A stretch of 64,000 nucleotides of DNA from Diphasiastrum complanatum. Taxonomy: Eukaryota; Streptophyta; Lycopodiopsida; Lycopodiales; Lycopodiaceae. The position numbers and the translations under genes were made by a program. Location: the NCBI GenBank assembly GCA_029204225.1, contig CM055104.1, positions 42,283,502 to 42,347,501 on the forward strand. The letters are read 5' to 3'. The notes below the pieces were generated by a model. It was not told where the DNA came from. It did no database searches and saw only the letters and a list, made by a program, of their open reading frames with translations. Positions 10,581 to 25,250 of the stretch are shown here, one piece after another (the first letter of the stretch is position 1; each line of letters begins with the position of its first letter).

Positions 10581-13500
10581 TGCTAGGAGCTCTCCAATTT
10601 TGAATATATCAATCATTTGCGACAATAGGACATTTTGGTTAAACTACGGCAAATTATGAAAAGTAGTTTTTTGATAAAGATTGGCAAAAATAAGCATTTG
10701 GTTTTATGCAAGCGAACGAGGATCTACGCTTTTTCAAGTGACAATCGAAGATGCCAATGCGGAGCGATATCGTCCAATTTCAATAAAAATTAACTGAAAA
10801 GATGATATATGAAAATATCCAAATCCAAGAAAAGTCAATAATAAGTGCTTCCACTAAAAGATTTACTTCATAACAAATATGACTTCTTCTTCAAATATTT
10901 TCAATCTGAGTGATAGAAGCTACTATTCCATCGAAATCCATTTATGCAACAGAGATATTGCAGGTTTAAGAAATTGAAACACTTTAACCTTAGAATTTAT
11001 CTGAATATCAAGTCCATTCTCACAAGTAGTAATTTATATGACATAACAGTCTTTCAGAAGAATAACTTCATGCTGGAAAGAATCATATAAACAGTCTGAT
11101 GTCTTATATTCAAGAAAGCGAGAAATATATTTGAGGGCCTCTGATTTTATAAATAATGAGATACCACATTGGGATCTAGATTAAACCTCAAAATTTCTCA
11201 AAATATCCCACATTTTATCAATGGTTTTTTTTATTTTTCTCATATCATGACTAAGTACTACAACATTCCATTGATAATCAGATCTTTACAGTCCTAGAAT
11301 TTTCTTTCCAAAAAAACTAATGTCACATGGTTCACTATTACATTCTGATCTTTTTTGGTTAATGATAAGCTTCGAAACCCTACTCATGCATAAAATCTAG
11401 GGACAAGCTTCAGTCAACTAACAGATCCAATATAATCTTTGTATTAGATTTCACTCATAATATCACATTTGACATCCTAAACTGCGGATAACTCAATGGT
11501 TACAAAGATATCAGTTATGAATTCAACCAAATGAGTTCAAGAAATTAATATCCGGTATTAAGCAATTATTTACTCAGATTATCAAAATCCTAATTGCGAA
11601 ATATATTTTCTGATCACACTTACTACCTTTGATGTCCACTCTTCTTCCCTCCTTAGAATTTTCAGTTTTCTAAAAATCTATTTCAACTAAGGTACAGAAG
11701 ACATAACGACATTAGTAAATATTTAAAAAGTAATTACTGTAGGATCTGATCTTTTGAAAATAATTCACCATAGGATTTTACTGGAAATAAAATCAGTTAT
11801 GTAATTTCTATTATGACAAATTTTCCAATAAAATTAAATTGTTTTTCTTTTTATTGACTAGTTTGGTATTACTTTGTTAATATTGACAAAACCTATCCAA
11901 ACATAGAATATGAAATTACATGAATGGAAATCCCACCAATAGGATTTTAGTAATTATTGAACCGTATCCTGTCAGATTTATTGTCTGGATAAAGAATACT
12001 ATAACTACTCATTCAATCTGGTCATTTCATATTGTTTGACGATTTTAATTCAAATTTAACAAGTATCTTACACAAACGCTCACTTGACTGATTTCTAGCG
12101 ATCAACATCGATTAGAAAACTATCAGGACAAGTAACTGATTTCAAATTTTCACCAAACTGAAATTCAACAAAAAAAAATTCAAATTTTAACTTTTTTCCA
12201 AAAGTTAAAAGAATGACATTACAGTAAAAACTGTCAGCAACTTCATTGCGGTTCCTTTTGTCAATTTTAACTTATCTATCATCGGAAAATAATTTAGACT
12301 TAGTGAAAACACTGTGACCAAATTTGACTGATGTACTCAGTTTAATCAATTCGCCAATCTAAACTGATTATATAGATAACGAAAAAATGATCAAATTTTT
12401 TCAGAAAACTCAATTTTTGCTTTATTTTACGTAATTCAAAAATTCTGACAAAAATATTGTTAGTACAAAAGACAATCGAAATCGAAAAAAAAATTGAAAC
12501 ACTGTCCGATTCCTAATGTTACTACATCAGTCACATAATGTCATTCCGGAATTTTTTTTTCATAAATTTCTGTTTTACGGAATTTGTTAGCCAATATCAC
12601 TGATTTGTGACCCAACTATCAGAGCACATGCGTATGACCACTCAAATCGATTGTAAATCCCTCATGCATATCAGAATCACTCTGAGAATCAGCATGCAAC
12701 TAATTTATGCAAACACAATACTACAAATTAGGGAAATGACTGGCATGCAATCAGAATAATTTCAAATTTTGCCAATTTTACTCACAAAACTGCAAAATTT
12801 TAAATGATCATAACTTTGGCTATAGGACACCGAATTGTGTGCTGTAAATCTCAATACAGAGGGAGACCAAGTGAACAAGATGCTTGCCAAATCAGCCTGC
12901 CACCTAGGCTTCACACATGCGAGATCAAAGTGTCAGAAATCTGTAGTATGACACATTTCCACAAAACAAAATTATGCAAAAACGTGCAAACACTCATTCT
13001 AGCCCAAAATTGATGCTACCAACAGTCTTAAACAGTCAATTACACTTCCATGAAGCATTCATACTGATCATAAGATGCAGTATGGGCTGAGAACAAAAAT
13101 TTCTTGATTTGTAGAAGTAAAATAGCTTCAAACTTGATGGAGATGGTGCATAAGCCTCCGGCCATCATTTTACAGGTCTGATAGCTTGTTGGGAAGGTAA
13201 AAAAAAATGATTATCATGCTGTAAATAATTCCAGAATGATCTCCTTATGGATTTGGAGAGATCCATCTCCCAAAAATCACCAAAAATGGTCATTTTTTGA
13301 ATTTTTTTGACTTTCTACAAGTTCAATTGCTGGAATTCTTGGTTCTAACTTCAAAAAAAGCTTCAAAAGACTTTGGTCTTTCTCTTTAAAAGCTCTACAT
13401 GGTGTTTTATAGCCACCTACTATCCAAATTTATGAAAAAACAAGCAAAAATGATGATTTTTTGCTATTTTTTGATTTTTTTCATCACAATAAAGTGGAAA

Positions 13501-14900
13501 TTCATGACATACTACTCTTTCTCTAACACATGTAAACCAATTCACAGAATTATAATCATCTAATTGGTCTGATCTTGCTGGATTTTGGTTCTTACTATCT
13601 ATTTTGTGCCAAAAAGCTTGAAAAACCAAGCAATTTTGACCAAAACATAGCCTAGAATCATAAATCATTGGAAAGAACCAGCATGCATCATTAATGAACC
13701 CTAAAACAAAAGTACACTTGCTGGAAAATTCAAATCTACCAAATATTTGATCTACACAAGAAAAAACTCCAAAAAAGCATCACAAATTGGCCTTCAAGGA
13801 CAATTCTCCATAAAACCACAAAGAATCCCAAGAGTAATGGATCTTAGCAACATGCAAATTGAACCGGGAGAGTACACCCACTTGCATCCTTGCTATCCAC
13901 TTTGGAAGAGAATTCCAATGATCTAATCCAAAATTTCGACGAAAGATAGCCCTTCTCCATGTTCTCCAATCTTCGTAAGCCTTGCTCTAATACCAATATA
14001 AGGGAAGCTCCCTAAGATCCTGCTTACAGGACAAAACACACTGGAAAACACACCATGGAGCAACCACCCAACCAAGTAGAAGCAACCAATCAACTCTAGA
14101 AGCTTCACCCCCAAGCCAAGAAATAAGAAGCATGAAGGTAGAGTGAAACCCTGGCAATGAATCAATGACCACAATGAGGAGTAGGGCGAGGTGATAAAGG
14201 TTGGATGGATGAAGGTAAACACCAAGGGAGGAGTCTGGATGGTCAATTTTGGGTTTTCGAGGTGATTTTGGGATTGTAAGAGGCTGGGAGTGAAAAATGG
14301 CAAGATTTGAATACCCCTTGAGGGATTTGGCTCACCCTCCTAGCGAATAAAAGTTTTATATCATATCTCTTAGATATGAAAGTGGCGAGCCAAGATGCTG
14401 AAAATTGAAACTTGTAGATCAAAAATAGTGATTATGAAATTTTGCAACTTTTTGGCTGATGCTTTGGGTATCTTGGCTCCCCTGACTCAATTTAAGCTCT
14501 TCATAAGTGGAGAATGCAACCTGCAAATAGGCAAATCAAGATGTTGAGAGAGCACCGAGATATGACACTTTGGGATTGTATAGCTCTCAATCCCAATTGG
14601 CAGGTTGTCACAGGTCTATTTGGATCCTAGAAAATGCAAAAATCAGGATTTTCACACTTTCCAATGTAGAATGATGGGTACTTGGGAGCTTGGCTTGCCC
14701 ACTGGGCAGTGTACCTCAATGAAATCTCTCAATGATGAAGGAGGTGAGCCAACATGGATTTTTTCTGAGGTTGTAGAGGTAAGAGTGTCTAGAACTTTGA
14801 GATCAGATTTCTTGGGAATGGTGCGTGGTCTAGGCTCGCTCTCTGCACAATCAGCATGTAATGAAGTTTCTAATCTGAGTTAGGTGAGCCAAACTGGGCA
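10581..14900. other. AT-rich stretch without recognisable gene
   Basis: No supported coding region. Open frames here are short and lack domain signatures. A sequence resembling an initiator-tRNA primer-binding site is present near 13984-13996. The motif GGTGAGCCAA, or its complement or close variants, recurs at about 14327, 14385, 14474, 14745 and 14883. The rest is probably old LTR or intron-like debris. Confidence 0.4.
13984..13997 (-). promoter_or_regulatory. Possible degenerate primer-binding site
   Basis: The minus strand reads TGGTATTAGAGCA, one base from the copia primer-binding site TGGTATCAGAGC. The bases before it do not end in CA, so an LTR boundary is not confirmed. Confidence 0.3.
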
Positions 14901-14983
14901 GATTTAGAGCTCTGGGAATTCACAATAGTATCAATATTATAAGACTAACTTAATGTTTTTCACTTCTTTGACAGATAATATTC

Positions 14984-15420
14984 CATCCAATTCGAATAGA
15001 CCCAATATGGTGGTACGTGATTCAACTTAACGTAAGAAAACGACGTGTGTTTGAAGGAAAAGATATTGTTGAATTGGATACACACGATGAACCACTGTCC
15101 AATTTTGGCAACGTTTTGGAAGAACCTGAACCACTCATCCAAACTCCAAATGATGTCAAAATGATGGGAAAAGAAGGTACAAATGGAAATGATGAGATTC
15201 CTACGATTGTACAAGACCGAATTGGGGGTAATTTGAGGCCCCCACGTTTAGATGACATAGAATTAGAAGAAGAGGACATTGAATATGAGGGTAGCTCACA
15301 TCATCAAAGAGACACGATCGGAGATTTATGATTATACCTAGACCTAGATTCAGATGAGTGTCAAGACTTGTGTGATGATGAGAATGACGTAAATGATGAG
15401 AATGATCTATAATTATTAAT
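14984..15420 (+). pseudogene. Possible CACTA transposase C-terminal exon
   Basis: After an intron-like acceptor (TTCTTTGACAG ending near 14973) the plus strand encodes IDPIWWYVIQLNVRKRRVFEG followed by a long acidic tail (EEEDIEYEGSS, and a second Asp/Glu-rich stretch after a stop at about 15329). A Trp-Trp-x-Val/Ile segment with basic residues and a variable acidic tail resembles the DUF4216 region at the C-terminus of CACTA (En/Spm) TNP2 transposases. The catalytic part is not visible. The match is by pattern memory only and could be wrong. It is followed 1.3 kb later by a repeat block that could be the element's subterminal region. Confidence 0.35.
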
Positions 15421-16173
<753 letters not shown>

Positions 16174-16211
16174 CTTAAATTCAAAATGCAAGACACAATA
16201 CATACACACTT

Positions 16212-16367
<156 letters not shown>

Positions 16368-16729
16368 TTAAATCTTAAATCAGTGTAAATACTAACAATC
16401 TATTACAAGACCATTCAAAACCATATTCATACTAACAATATTCAAAACCATTTTAAATCAATGCAAAATTTTAAAACACATACACATATAATACACACAC
16501 ACTCTCTCTCTATCTCTTTTTATAAAACAAACAAACAAACACCAACCTCAAACAAACAAACAAAAAGCAAAACAAACAAAAATCAAGTACCAACCTCAAG
16601 CACTGATCTTCAAGCCCTCAAGCACTAATCTTCAATTGCCCTCAATCGCTCCAAAGATGCTCCAACCTGCAAAAAAAAAGGAGTGAGAGAGAAGGCGCTG
16701 GATCGCACGAATACGAAAAATAAAATAAA

Positions 16730-17035
16730 CGTCGAAATCTGACGACTTCCAAACGCGTCGGAATTGGACGTCCGTGCCCATTCCAGGCCCGTAGATGACA
16801 GGTCCCAAATGTCGTGGACAAAAATTTTTATTGCCAACGTGGACGTTGGAATCCGACGTCCACGTCGAATTACATGTTTTTTTTTTGTTAAGAAACATGC
16901 CAGGTCATATCCATGTTTAAATGTCGGAATCTGACATGTCGAATTCGTGCCTGACATATTTCGACGTTTGGATTGCGACGGATTATGAAATTTTTGAACA
17001 TACGTTGTCGGACGTCCACGTCGGAATCTGCATGA
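16730..17035. repeat. Block of palindromic GTCGGAAT/ACGTCCACG repeats
   Basis: A GC-richer block in AT-rich surroundings made of recurring motifs: GTCGGAAT(C/T) and GGACGTCCACG in both orientations. A near-perfect palindrome spans 16837-16865 with 14-bp arms (one mismatch) around a single base; a related palindromic unit recurs near 17008-17030. Arrays of short motifs in both orientations are typical of the subterminal regions of CACTA transposons. No CACTA terminal inverted repeat is visible, and homology to gypsy-like copy B begins at about 17041, so the end may have been cut off. Confidence 0.6.
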
Positions 17036-17040
17036 TATGT

Positions 17041-19805
17041 TATCGTGATCCCTCGGCGCTATGGTCCAACTGTTTTCCATGAAGATAAGACAGACTGGTC
17101 AATTTTGAAAGAGTCCTTTATCAAGCGTTTGAAGCCATTTCGTTTGATAGAAAGTCCTTGTGTCAAATTAACTAACATCAAGATGGCAAAAGATAAATGT
17201 GTATGGGACTATATTGAGCGCTTCAAGCACATAAATTGTCAAGTACAAGAATAGCCCTCCGAACAAATGCTCATCATCTGGTTTTTAGTCGGCCTTCCAA
17301 GATGAATCAGATGCGAGCTTAAATCCAATGATGAATATACGAGCCTAAAGTTAGCTATGTCTGATGCCATCAAGGAAGAAGACGACGGATCAGATGTTGA
17401 TGAATCCAAGGAAAGGAGAGCACCACGTGCTCCTGTCGATGAGTTGAAGCCGATCGAGGATACCCAAGATCATCTTTGGAAGTCCCAGTTGGAGTTTCTT
17501 AATAAGCAACACCAACTATAGATGGAGAAACTCACAGATGAGTTTCAAAATTTCCTAAAGTCTATCCAATGCAGTATGCCTGGTCAGCCAAACTCTACAC
17601 AGGTACCTTATAGACGAAAAACAATCTGATGTCCACATTGTCGGGCTATGCATCTTACTGATGCTTGTCCTTTATATCAGTCTATCCAAACACATACAGT
17701 CCAACAAGATGAAGCAATCTGGACATTCCTTGACTTATCATGAATATTCACCTGAAAGTCCAGAACCACTAGCCATACAAGATGGCTATGCCATTATGCA
17801 AGGGCCATTGAACAACAGATGTTTCATTTGTGTTGAAACCGGCCATTTCATGGTTGATTGTTTAATCAAGACCAAATACCTATGTTAGAAAACACAGTTT
17901 CAAAGACTGTCCAAAACAATCCAACAAGGTCCTACCTGTCCAACACGTCAATTATGAATCATGATAGGATCCTCACGAGAACAGCACATGAGCACCATAG
18001 TATACAGCCGTTCAATTTGCTACTCACTCGAGAAGTTTCTTGCAAACTTCTACATTACCACGCAATTCACTAGCTCCATAATGCAAAAAGACACTAATAT
18101 GAAATGAGTCATTGTAGGAAGAAAGTGAAACCGATTTTCCATTATCTGCTACAATGTCCAACCAAGAGCAACCTCCACAGCGAATTGACAGTTTTTCTCC
18201 CCTTATGCAACCTCAAATCTATTTGTCTTTTTACATGCTGATAAGATTTCCAATGTGCCAATACACAATGAATCTAGAATATCCTGATAGAGATTTGGTT
18301 TTGAATCTCTTGCTTAGAGAGGTACTCAGGACATACTACCTCAACCATAACTGCATCTCAAGCTATATCCTACAATATATGTTATCGTTGATGATAGATT
18401 AAGTGTTATTGACCTCACCTTGTTTTGATAAAGGCATATCAGAGTAAGTCCATGAGAAATAGCTACTGCACGAGAGTCTTCCATAGATCATCTCAAGTTC
18501 ACATTGTCATTCATCTATCCATCTTCAGATCACCTTGCGCAGAGGTTACGATCTTTGAGCATACTAAAAATTTGCAAAATACATATCACGTCAAAGTTGA
18601 TTCCTGCATCTCATTGCCATATTAATCTTCGATTCAACTCCAGCAAGATCGAAACAAATTTGGTTAAAATTTGTTCAATCTTTAGTCCAATCGCATGTTC
18701 AACATGTTTCAACTATGTGTTCCACACGTCGATCCAATCTTGAGCATGAATAGTTACCAGCAACAACATCCCCACTGGGGGGGGGGAGAGAGTGGATCTA
18801 CTTGGATCCACTGGAGCAGGCACATTACCAGCAATAACAACAGCAGAATCACCAGCCAAGTTCACAAGTCAAGGATGAAAAAGACAAGGCTAAAGAAGGC
18901 AGATGGACAATCCAAAGAGACTCAATCTGAAAAAGTACCTCAGCCATGATGAAGATCCTTCAGAAAGGGAAACACAAGCATTGGAAAATCAGTCTCCTTC
19001 TTTAACTAGCCTTCTTGTTACAACATCTGCATCCATTCTCATGCCTATCCTCCACACCATCTACCATTGTCACCACCACCACCACCCTTCCTTCCATTGG
19101 TTTGTTTATCATCAGTTCACTGTTCTTCTGAGAAATCTCCAATTTTTTATAGTCTTACCGAAGTGGCTAAAAAATCATTGCAAGTGTCTTGTAGAGACCA
19201 ACTACCACCCACAATGGTTGATCAGCCGGAAAAGATTTAAGAAGCAGACGAAGCAGCTAGAAGACATAAGAAATTAAGCAAAGAAGCTGAGGAGGAAAGG
19301 ATAAAACTTAAGCAACAGTTGAGTCAGATCGATTTTGATCAAAAGATACTCTCTAGAGCAATGATAGTTGAATTCCCTCTTATGAAACCCAAAGAAATCC
19401 AAAAGTAATGGATCAAAAGAAAGAGCTGCAAAAAAAGAAGATGAAGACAACCGTGAACCTACAAAATAAAGTGAGCTCCTCACCCAGCAAGTGGTGGTCA
19501 AAATTCGACATTGCAAGGGTCCAAGGCTGCAACTGTAGAACTATCAATTCCTTCATCCTTCCACCAAGCCTTTATCATGTTTCCTTACCATTACCAAACC
19601 CTTCATCCAAATCTGTTCCTACCACCAATTTTTTGATGATGAGTCCATCCCCTTGAGACTGATACTTGAAGTTTGTGCAAGGCGGCAGATCAAAGGTTTT
19701 TCTTGAGACTGGAACTTCAACTGAGAGAGGAACTGCAAAAACACCAAAAGCCATATGAAGGATACAGACCTCCCAGAAGTTAGTACATGCAAGGAAACCA
19801 AAGAT
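17041..19805 (+). pseudogene. Gypsy-like gag element, copy B
   Basis: Second copy of the element at 4.4-10.6 kb. It begins inside the gag core (LKESFIKRLKPFRLIES near 17105-17155), so its 5' end is missing. The zinc knuckle near 17817-17862 is intact: CFICVETGHFMVDC. Downstream are a Ser/Thr-rich segment, a charged Lys/Glu segment (HKKLSKEAEEERIKLKQQL near 19270-19320) and the conserved AGCAAGTGGTGGT block near 19480. Frames are broken throughout. No pol domain was found across 2.7 kb, as in copy A. It stops at about 19805 where copia integrase sequence starts. Confidence 0.7.
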
Positions 19806-22223
19806 CAACTAAGATGTATGTAGTTTTCATTGATGATTTTAGTAGATTTTGTTGGATTTATCTGCTAAAGAGCAAGGGTTAAGTGTGTGATGTCTTTGTT
19901 AATTTCAAGAATGCAAGGGAGAACCAATTTTCCACAAGGATCAAGTGCTTAAGGAGTGACGATGGTGGAGAGTATATATCTACCAAGTTCAAGGCTTTTT
20001 GTGATGAGCATGGGATCAAGAGGGAGTATAAAACACCAAGGAACCCACAACAAAATGGAGTGGCCGAGAGGAAGAATAGGACTTTATATAAAAGTGCCAA
20101 AGCCATGAGGTTAAGCACTAACCTTGATAAGCCATTTTGGGATCAAGCTTAGTTGTGTGCTAATTTCTTGTGCAATAGGTGGCCAAGTGCTATTTTGGAA
20201 TGAAGGACACCCTTTGAGAGATCAAGAGGAGGCCAAGTGTCAACTTTCTTAGAACTTTTGGATGCACATGCTATGTCAAATATAACTCTTGCTGATAGGA
20301 CCAAGGAGGATCCATCTTCAAGGAAAGGTATATTTGTTGGATATAGTGAGATGAGTAAAGCCTACAAGGTTTACATTCCTTCTACCAATAAGGTGATTAT
20401 TGGTAGAGATGTCATTTTTTATGAGGGGAACATTCCAAAAGTATTTTCAGGCATTATTGATGGTGATATGGATCGATTGATGGTGATGGGGATAGATCTA
20501 ACATTCTTGATGTTGATGTAAAGGATCCTACTTCAGATGGTGATGATGATGGACCTTCATCAATTCAAAAGCCAAGGAGAACATCAAAGGAAAGACAAAT
20601 GCTTTCAAGGCTCACATATGATGAGAAAGGTAAGAAAGTTGTTGGAGGTACACGCTTTGCTTTCCTAACCTCTTTTGATGAACCTACATGTGTAGATAAA
20701 GCAAGGAACAAAGAGGAGTGGATCCAAGCAATGGATCTTGAGTATCAAGCTCTTATGAAGAATGAAACATGGAGATTTGGTGGAGTTACCTAAGGACAAG
20801 AAAGCTATTGTATGCAAATGGATCTTCAAGGTGAAGACAAACCGAGATGGATATATCAACAAGTACAAGGCAAGATTGGTGGCAAAAGGATATGCTCAAG
20901 AACATGGTATTGACTATGATGAAACCTTTGCACCTGTGGCAAAGATGGTGAGCATTCGGATCATCATCTCTCTTGCCACTCTTTATGATGGGATCTATGG
21001 CAATTGGACATTACAAATGCTTTTTTGAATGGTGACCTTGAGGAGGAAGTGTACATGGAGTAACCCGAGAGCTACATTTCACCTACAAAACCAAATCATG
21101 TGTGTTTTCTACAAAAGAGCTTATATGGCCTTAAGCGAGCACCAAGGAGTTAGTATGCTAAGCTTAACACTTATCTCTCAAGGCTTTGTTATGAGTGAGT
21201 ATGATCTTTCACTTTATTATAGGTTTGCTGGAAATGATGTTACCATTTTGCTAATCTATGTGGATGATATCATCTTGAGTGGTGGAGACAATCAAGATGT
21301 GGAGGATATCAAGAGGGCTCTTAAGAAGGAATTTGAGGTGCATGATCTCAGTCACTTGCATTACATTTTAGCAATAGAAGTGATTAGATATTCTCAGTCT
21401 ACTTTCATTTGTCATGAGAATTTTGCTAATTCTATTCTAGAAAGATTTCATATGGTAGATGCAAAATCTTGTGATACACCTATGGAGTCAAATGTAAAGC
21501 TAACTATAAGAGGTAATGAAAGATCCTTCAAGGACATTCCTCTCTATAGGAAGCTACTTGGTTCACTCATCTATCTAACCATTACAAGACCAGATCTAAG
21601 CTATTGTATTGGGAGATTGAGCCAATTCATGCAAGATCCTAGTGAGGAGCATTGGAAACTAGGGAAACGAATTTTGAGGTACATCATTGGAACTTGAGAT
21701 CTTGGCATATTGTATGAGGGATCATCACCTAACTTGTTTGGATTTTTAGATTCAGACTTTGCTGGAGATATAATGGATAGGAAATCCATTAGTGCTCATT
21801 GTATTTTCATAGGTGATGGAGCTATATCATGGATGTCTAAGAAACAAGCCACTATCTCATTGTCATCTAGTGAGGTCGAGTACAAAGCTCTTACGCATTG
21901 CACAAAGGAGATGGTATGGATCAAGAGGATGATCAAGGATCTTCACTTGTTGGACTTTTCAGAGAGCCCAATCATCTTCTGTGACAATCTATCAACTCAA
22001 AGGTTGGCAACCAATCCTATCTTTCATGCTAGGAGCAAGCACATTGAGGTGGCATATCACTTTGTGAGGGAGCAGGCAAAGGATGTGGAGTTTCAAAATG
22101 TGTCCTCAAGAGAATGTGTAGTTGATATCTTCACCAAAGCATTGGGAAATGAATTGTTCATGAAGCATAGGACTTCGCTTGAAGTGTTTTCAAATTCTAT
22201 GCTTAAACTAGTTGAAGAGGGAG
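19806..22223 (+). pseudogene. Copia integrase-RT-RNase H, 5'-truncated
   Basis: Starts in the middle of the integrase core (VVFIDDFSRFCWIY) and runs to the end of RNase H. Recognisable pieces: integrase D and E motifs (RSDDGGEY; NPQQNGVAERKNRT), post-integrase GIFVGYSEMSKAYKVY (about 20330), RT start [18 protein letters not shown] (about 20800), the catalytic YVDDIIL (about 21260), and RNase H TISLSSSEVEYKALTHC (about 21855) with ARSKHIEVAYHFVREQ. Stops or shifts occur near 19880, 20150, 20200, 20520, 20775, 20990, 21060 and 21695. Gag and protease are missing. A polypurine tract (GAAGAGGGAG, 22214-22223) follows RNase H directly. Confidence 0.92.
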
Positions 22224-22711
<488 letters not shown>

Positions 22712-22950
22712 AGGTCACATCTCCCATGCTATCCTCATGCATATGACCATCACAAGCCATGCACTGCTCCACATGTCTCAATAGGAGTGTCTGTGACCTC
22801 TCAAGGTTATTAGTTACAAATTGGCCTTCACATGGAGTTAAATCAAAGCATAAACAACAATCTCAAATACCAGAGGACCGGTCTACCATATTAGAACTAT
22901 ACCGAATCCTTAACTGAATATGGCCGTAACATTCTCCCCCCCTTAAAAAA
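22712..22950 (-). repeat. Gypsy 3' LTR fragment and polypurine tract
   Basis: On the minus strand, TTTTTTTAAGGGGGGGAGAA (22932-22951) immediately precedes TGTTACGGCC. A purine tract of this form followed by TGTTAC is the usual polypurine tract-LTR junction of plant gypsy elements. The LTR start is therefore at 22931 and the LTR runs leftward until copia LTR sequence takes over near 22711. No gypsy coding domain is readable on the internal side. Confidence 0.6.
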
Positions 22951-24818
22951 AGTTTGTCATCAAAACGAGAAAGAGAAGACATGGAATCATTTCCTTAAGC
23001 TTTCAACCCTTACCCAAAAACTACTATTCTTAGTCTGAACTTTCTTTCTGAAATAAGTACTCATCAGAGATACAACAATTCTTTAATTGTTTGTCTCTTC
23101 CAATTTAATCATAGTCTAAAGTTTGTCCACAATTCCTTGTAGATAATAATGCTTCTTGTTACAAATATTCTTAGAATATCCAAATATTCCAAGAAACAAC
23201 AATTCAATCAACCAAAATTTCTAGGAGATACATCAAGTCTCAGCATTATAAACCAATCCACTACAGTTATTCTAATGAGTTAAAAAACCCATTTCTAGCA
23301 TCTCATGCAAGAAATCAACAATCTATCTATATCTCAATAGATTTATCTGTCTCCAACAAATGCGGAGAAGAAGACTGAACTCGTACACAAGCAAATATAG
23401 ATTACAATATGTAGTAGAATACTATCCACTAAAGTAAACAAAACTCTCCATAAGCAAAAACAATTTACTTTACAAGAAATGCTTGTGATATCCATAGATT
23501 TCAATAAAATACTGGAATAAACTCAACTCATTTAATAGGTCAGAAATTATTTATTGATAATAAATAAGTATATGTTCAAGATTTGTCAATCACAAATACT
23601 TAGATTCTTATGATTCATCAATCATATTCATTGGAATTCGAAACCATACTTAATCATTAAGAAATACTGGAGTATATATCCAACCAAAATTCTATTGGAT
23701 TCAAAAAATTCAGGTACCATTCTTTGAACCATTATGATTCGGTATCCAATTAAGCTCCTTGGGATACAATCACTAATGAATTGAGTCTATTTCTTGACTG
23801 GGAAATACTCTACCAAGAATTCTTGTATACTCTGTGCGCATAATTTTATTGATGAATTCAAATGACTAACAAATTATGCATCTGACAAGCAATATAACAA
23901 ACATTTTTTGGTGAATTCTCTTCACACTCTCTGTTTCACCAATTAACTTTTCACAAGAGTAAACCAATTAGCCAAGTAAATTGCTAGTGATTTAGAAATT
24001 TCAAATATCTAGGTGCAGATCTTGATTGTACCAGTACAACGCCACATTTAGATCCTTATCCAAATCATTTTTTTAAAGTTAGATTAAGTGCACCAAATAA
24101 CCCTATAACCAGGAATACATAGTAGATTTATACAAGATTAATCGTGCACATATGAGAACAATCTCACTATGACCCAATACATACACATATGTCTTTATTT
24201 GGCAGATTCTCCAAAATCTACATATCTTACTCTCATATCTCACTGAGAACTTTGTAATTAAGCTACCAAGGAGTTCTATTTCTCTTGACTAAATAACGTA
24301 TCTGGGAAATCTCTGAGAGTGAGAATACATTCTCTCACAAGCTTTCCAACCCAATCTTATCTCTTATCACCAAATTTCTCCCATTTAATCAACCTTTTAT
24401 CTGATCCTAGTATCCATTAAGATTAGATTGATCCAATGCAGACATTTCTTGATCAAACTTACTCCTATCTCAAACAAACCGGGATTAGTAACTTTCGATC
24501 TTACTCGGTACTACTTATTATAAATTCAGATGTCAAACCACCTCTAGTTCTAAATTGTTCAATGCAGTCCCTAGAGAATTTCTCTTATCCAAAAACTGTG
24601 CAACTGATGTCCTCTAATAGAAGAAGTTACCTCCATTCAACCACCATGACTTACACCTTCAATGAGTATCTTGCAAAAACCCATACTTTATTTAATAATC
24701 AATATCAATTGAAAGGCAACAATAAGCTCATTAGTGTCTTTGTGTGAAAGGAAAAAAATTATAGGGATTACACCAATTTAATTCTATTCACTTGGAGTAA
24801 ACTTACTCCATAATCAAA
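22951..24818. other. No gene seen; AT-rich, probable decayed gypsy interior
   Basis: AT-rich sequence without convincing coding frames on either strand. It should be internal sequence of the gypsy element whose polypurine tract lies at 22.93-22.95 kb, but nothing in it is recognisable. Confidence 0.35.
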
Positions 24819-25250
24819 TTGTTAAAAAGCATGGTACCAGGAACCCCAAAAATTCCACTTCGAACCGACTATAACATATTATGGAAGGAGCCGGGCAGAG
24901 GCCATTCTGCCGGTAAGGATTTCCAGAATTTTTTTAGGCGAGGCCGGAGAATTTATCCACATAAATGCATGGACAGAGATTCATCTCACAACAAAGACTT
25001 CAAGCTATTTGCAAAGGAAGGCTTTCATGGCAAGTTCCTATTGCATGCATCTATTCCGAAGAATTATACACCTATAGAGTTCGACTTGGTAGTCAAGCAG
25101 TAAAGCACATGACTCTCATCCTCTCATCCTACCCACGATTTATGATAGATGCACAGTTGTACTTGTATAAAAAATCAGTTACTTGTTTACATCCTGATTT
25201 GGACTGGACAATCCTATGTGTTGAATCACACATTCATCCCCATGAATAAC
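24819..25250 (+). other. Coding-like, GC-richer block of unknown origin
   Basis: Two overlapping plus-strand open frames (24819-25103 and 24965-25249) cover a stretch less AT-rich than its neighbours. The second contains YRVRLGSQAVKHMTLILSS and a Tyr/His/Cys-rich end. I do not recognise either. The frame overlap suggests one ancestral ORF with an indel. An old transposon or inserted organellar fragment is possible, but nothing shows it. Confidence 0.2.

Noticed and set aside
13923-14303. 126-codon minus-strand frame
   Set aside because: Phe/Leu/Ser-rich with no motif, in an AT-rich region whose other frames also stay open; a chance ORF is more likely.
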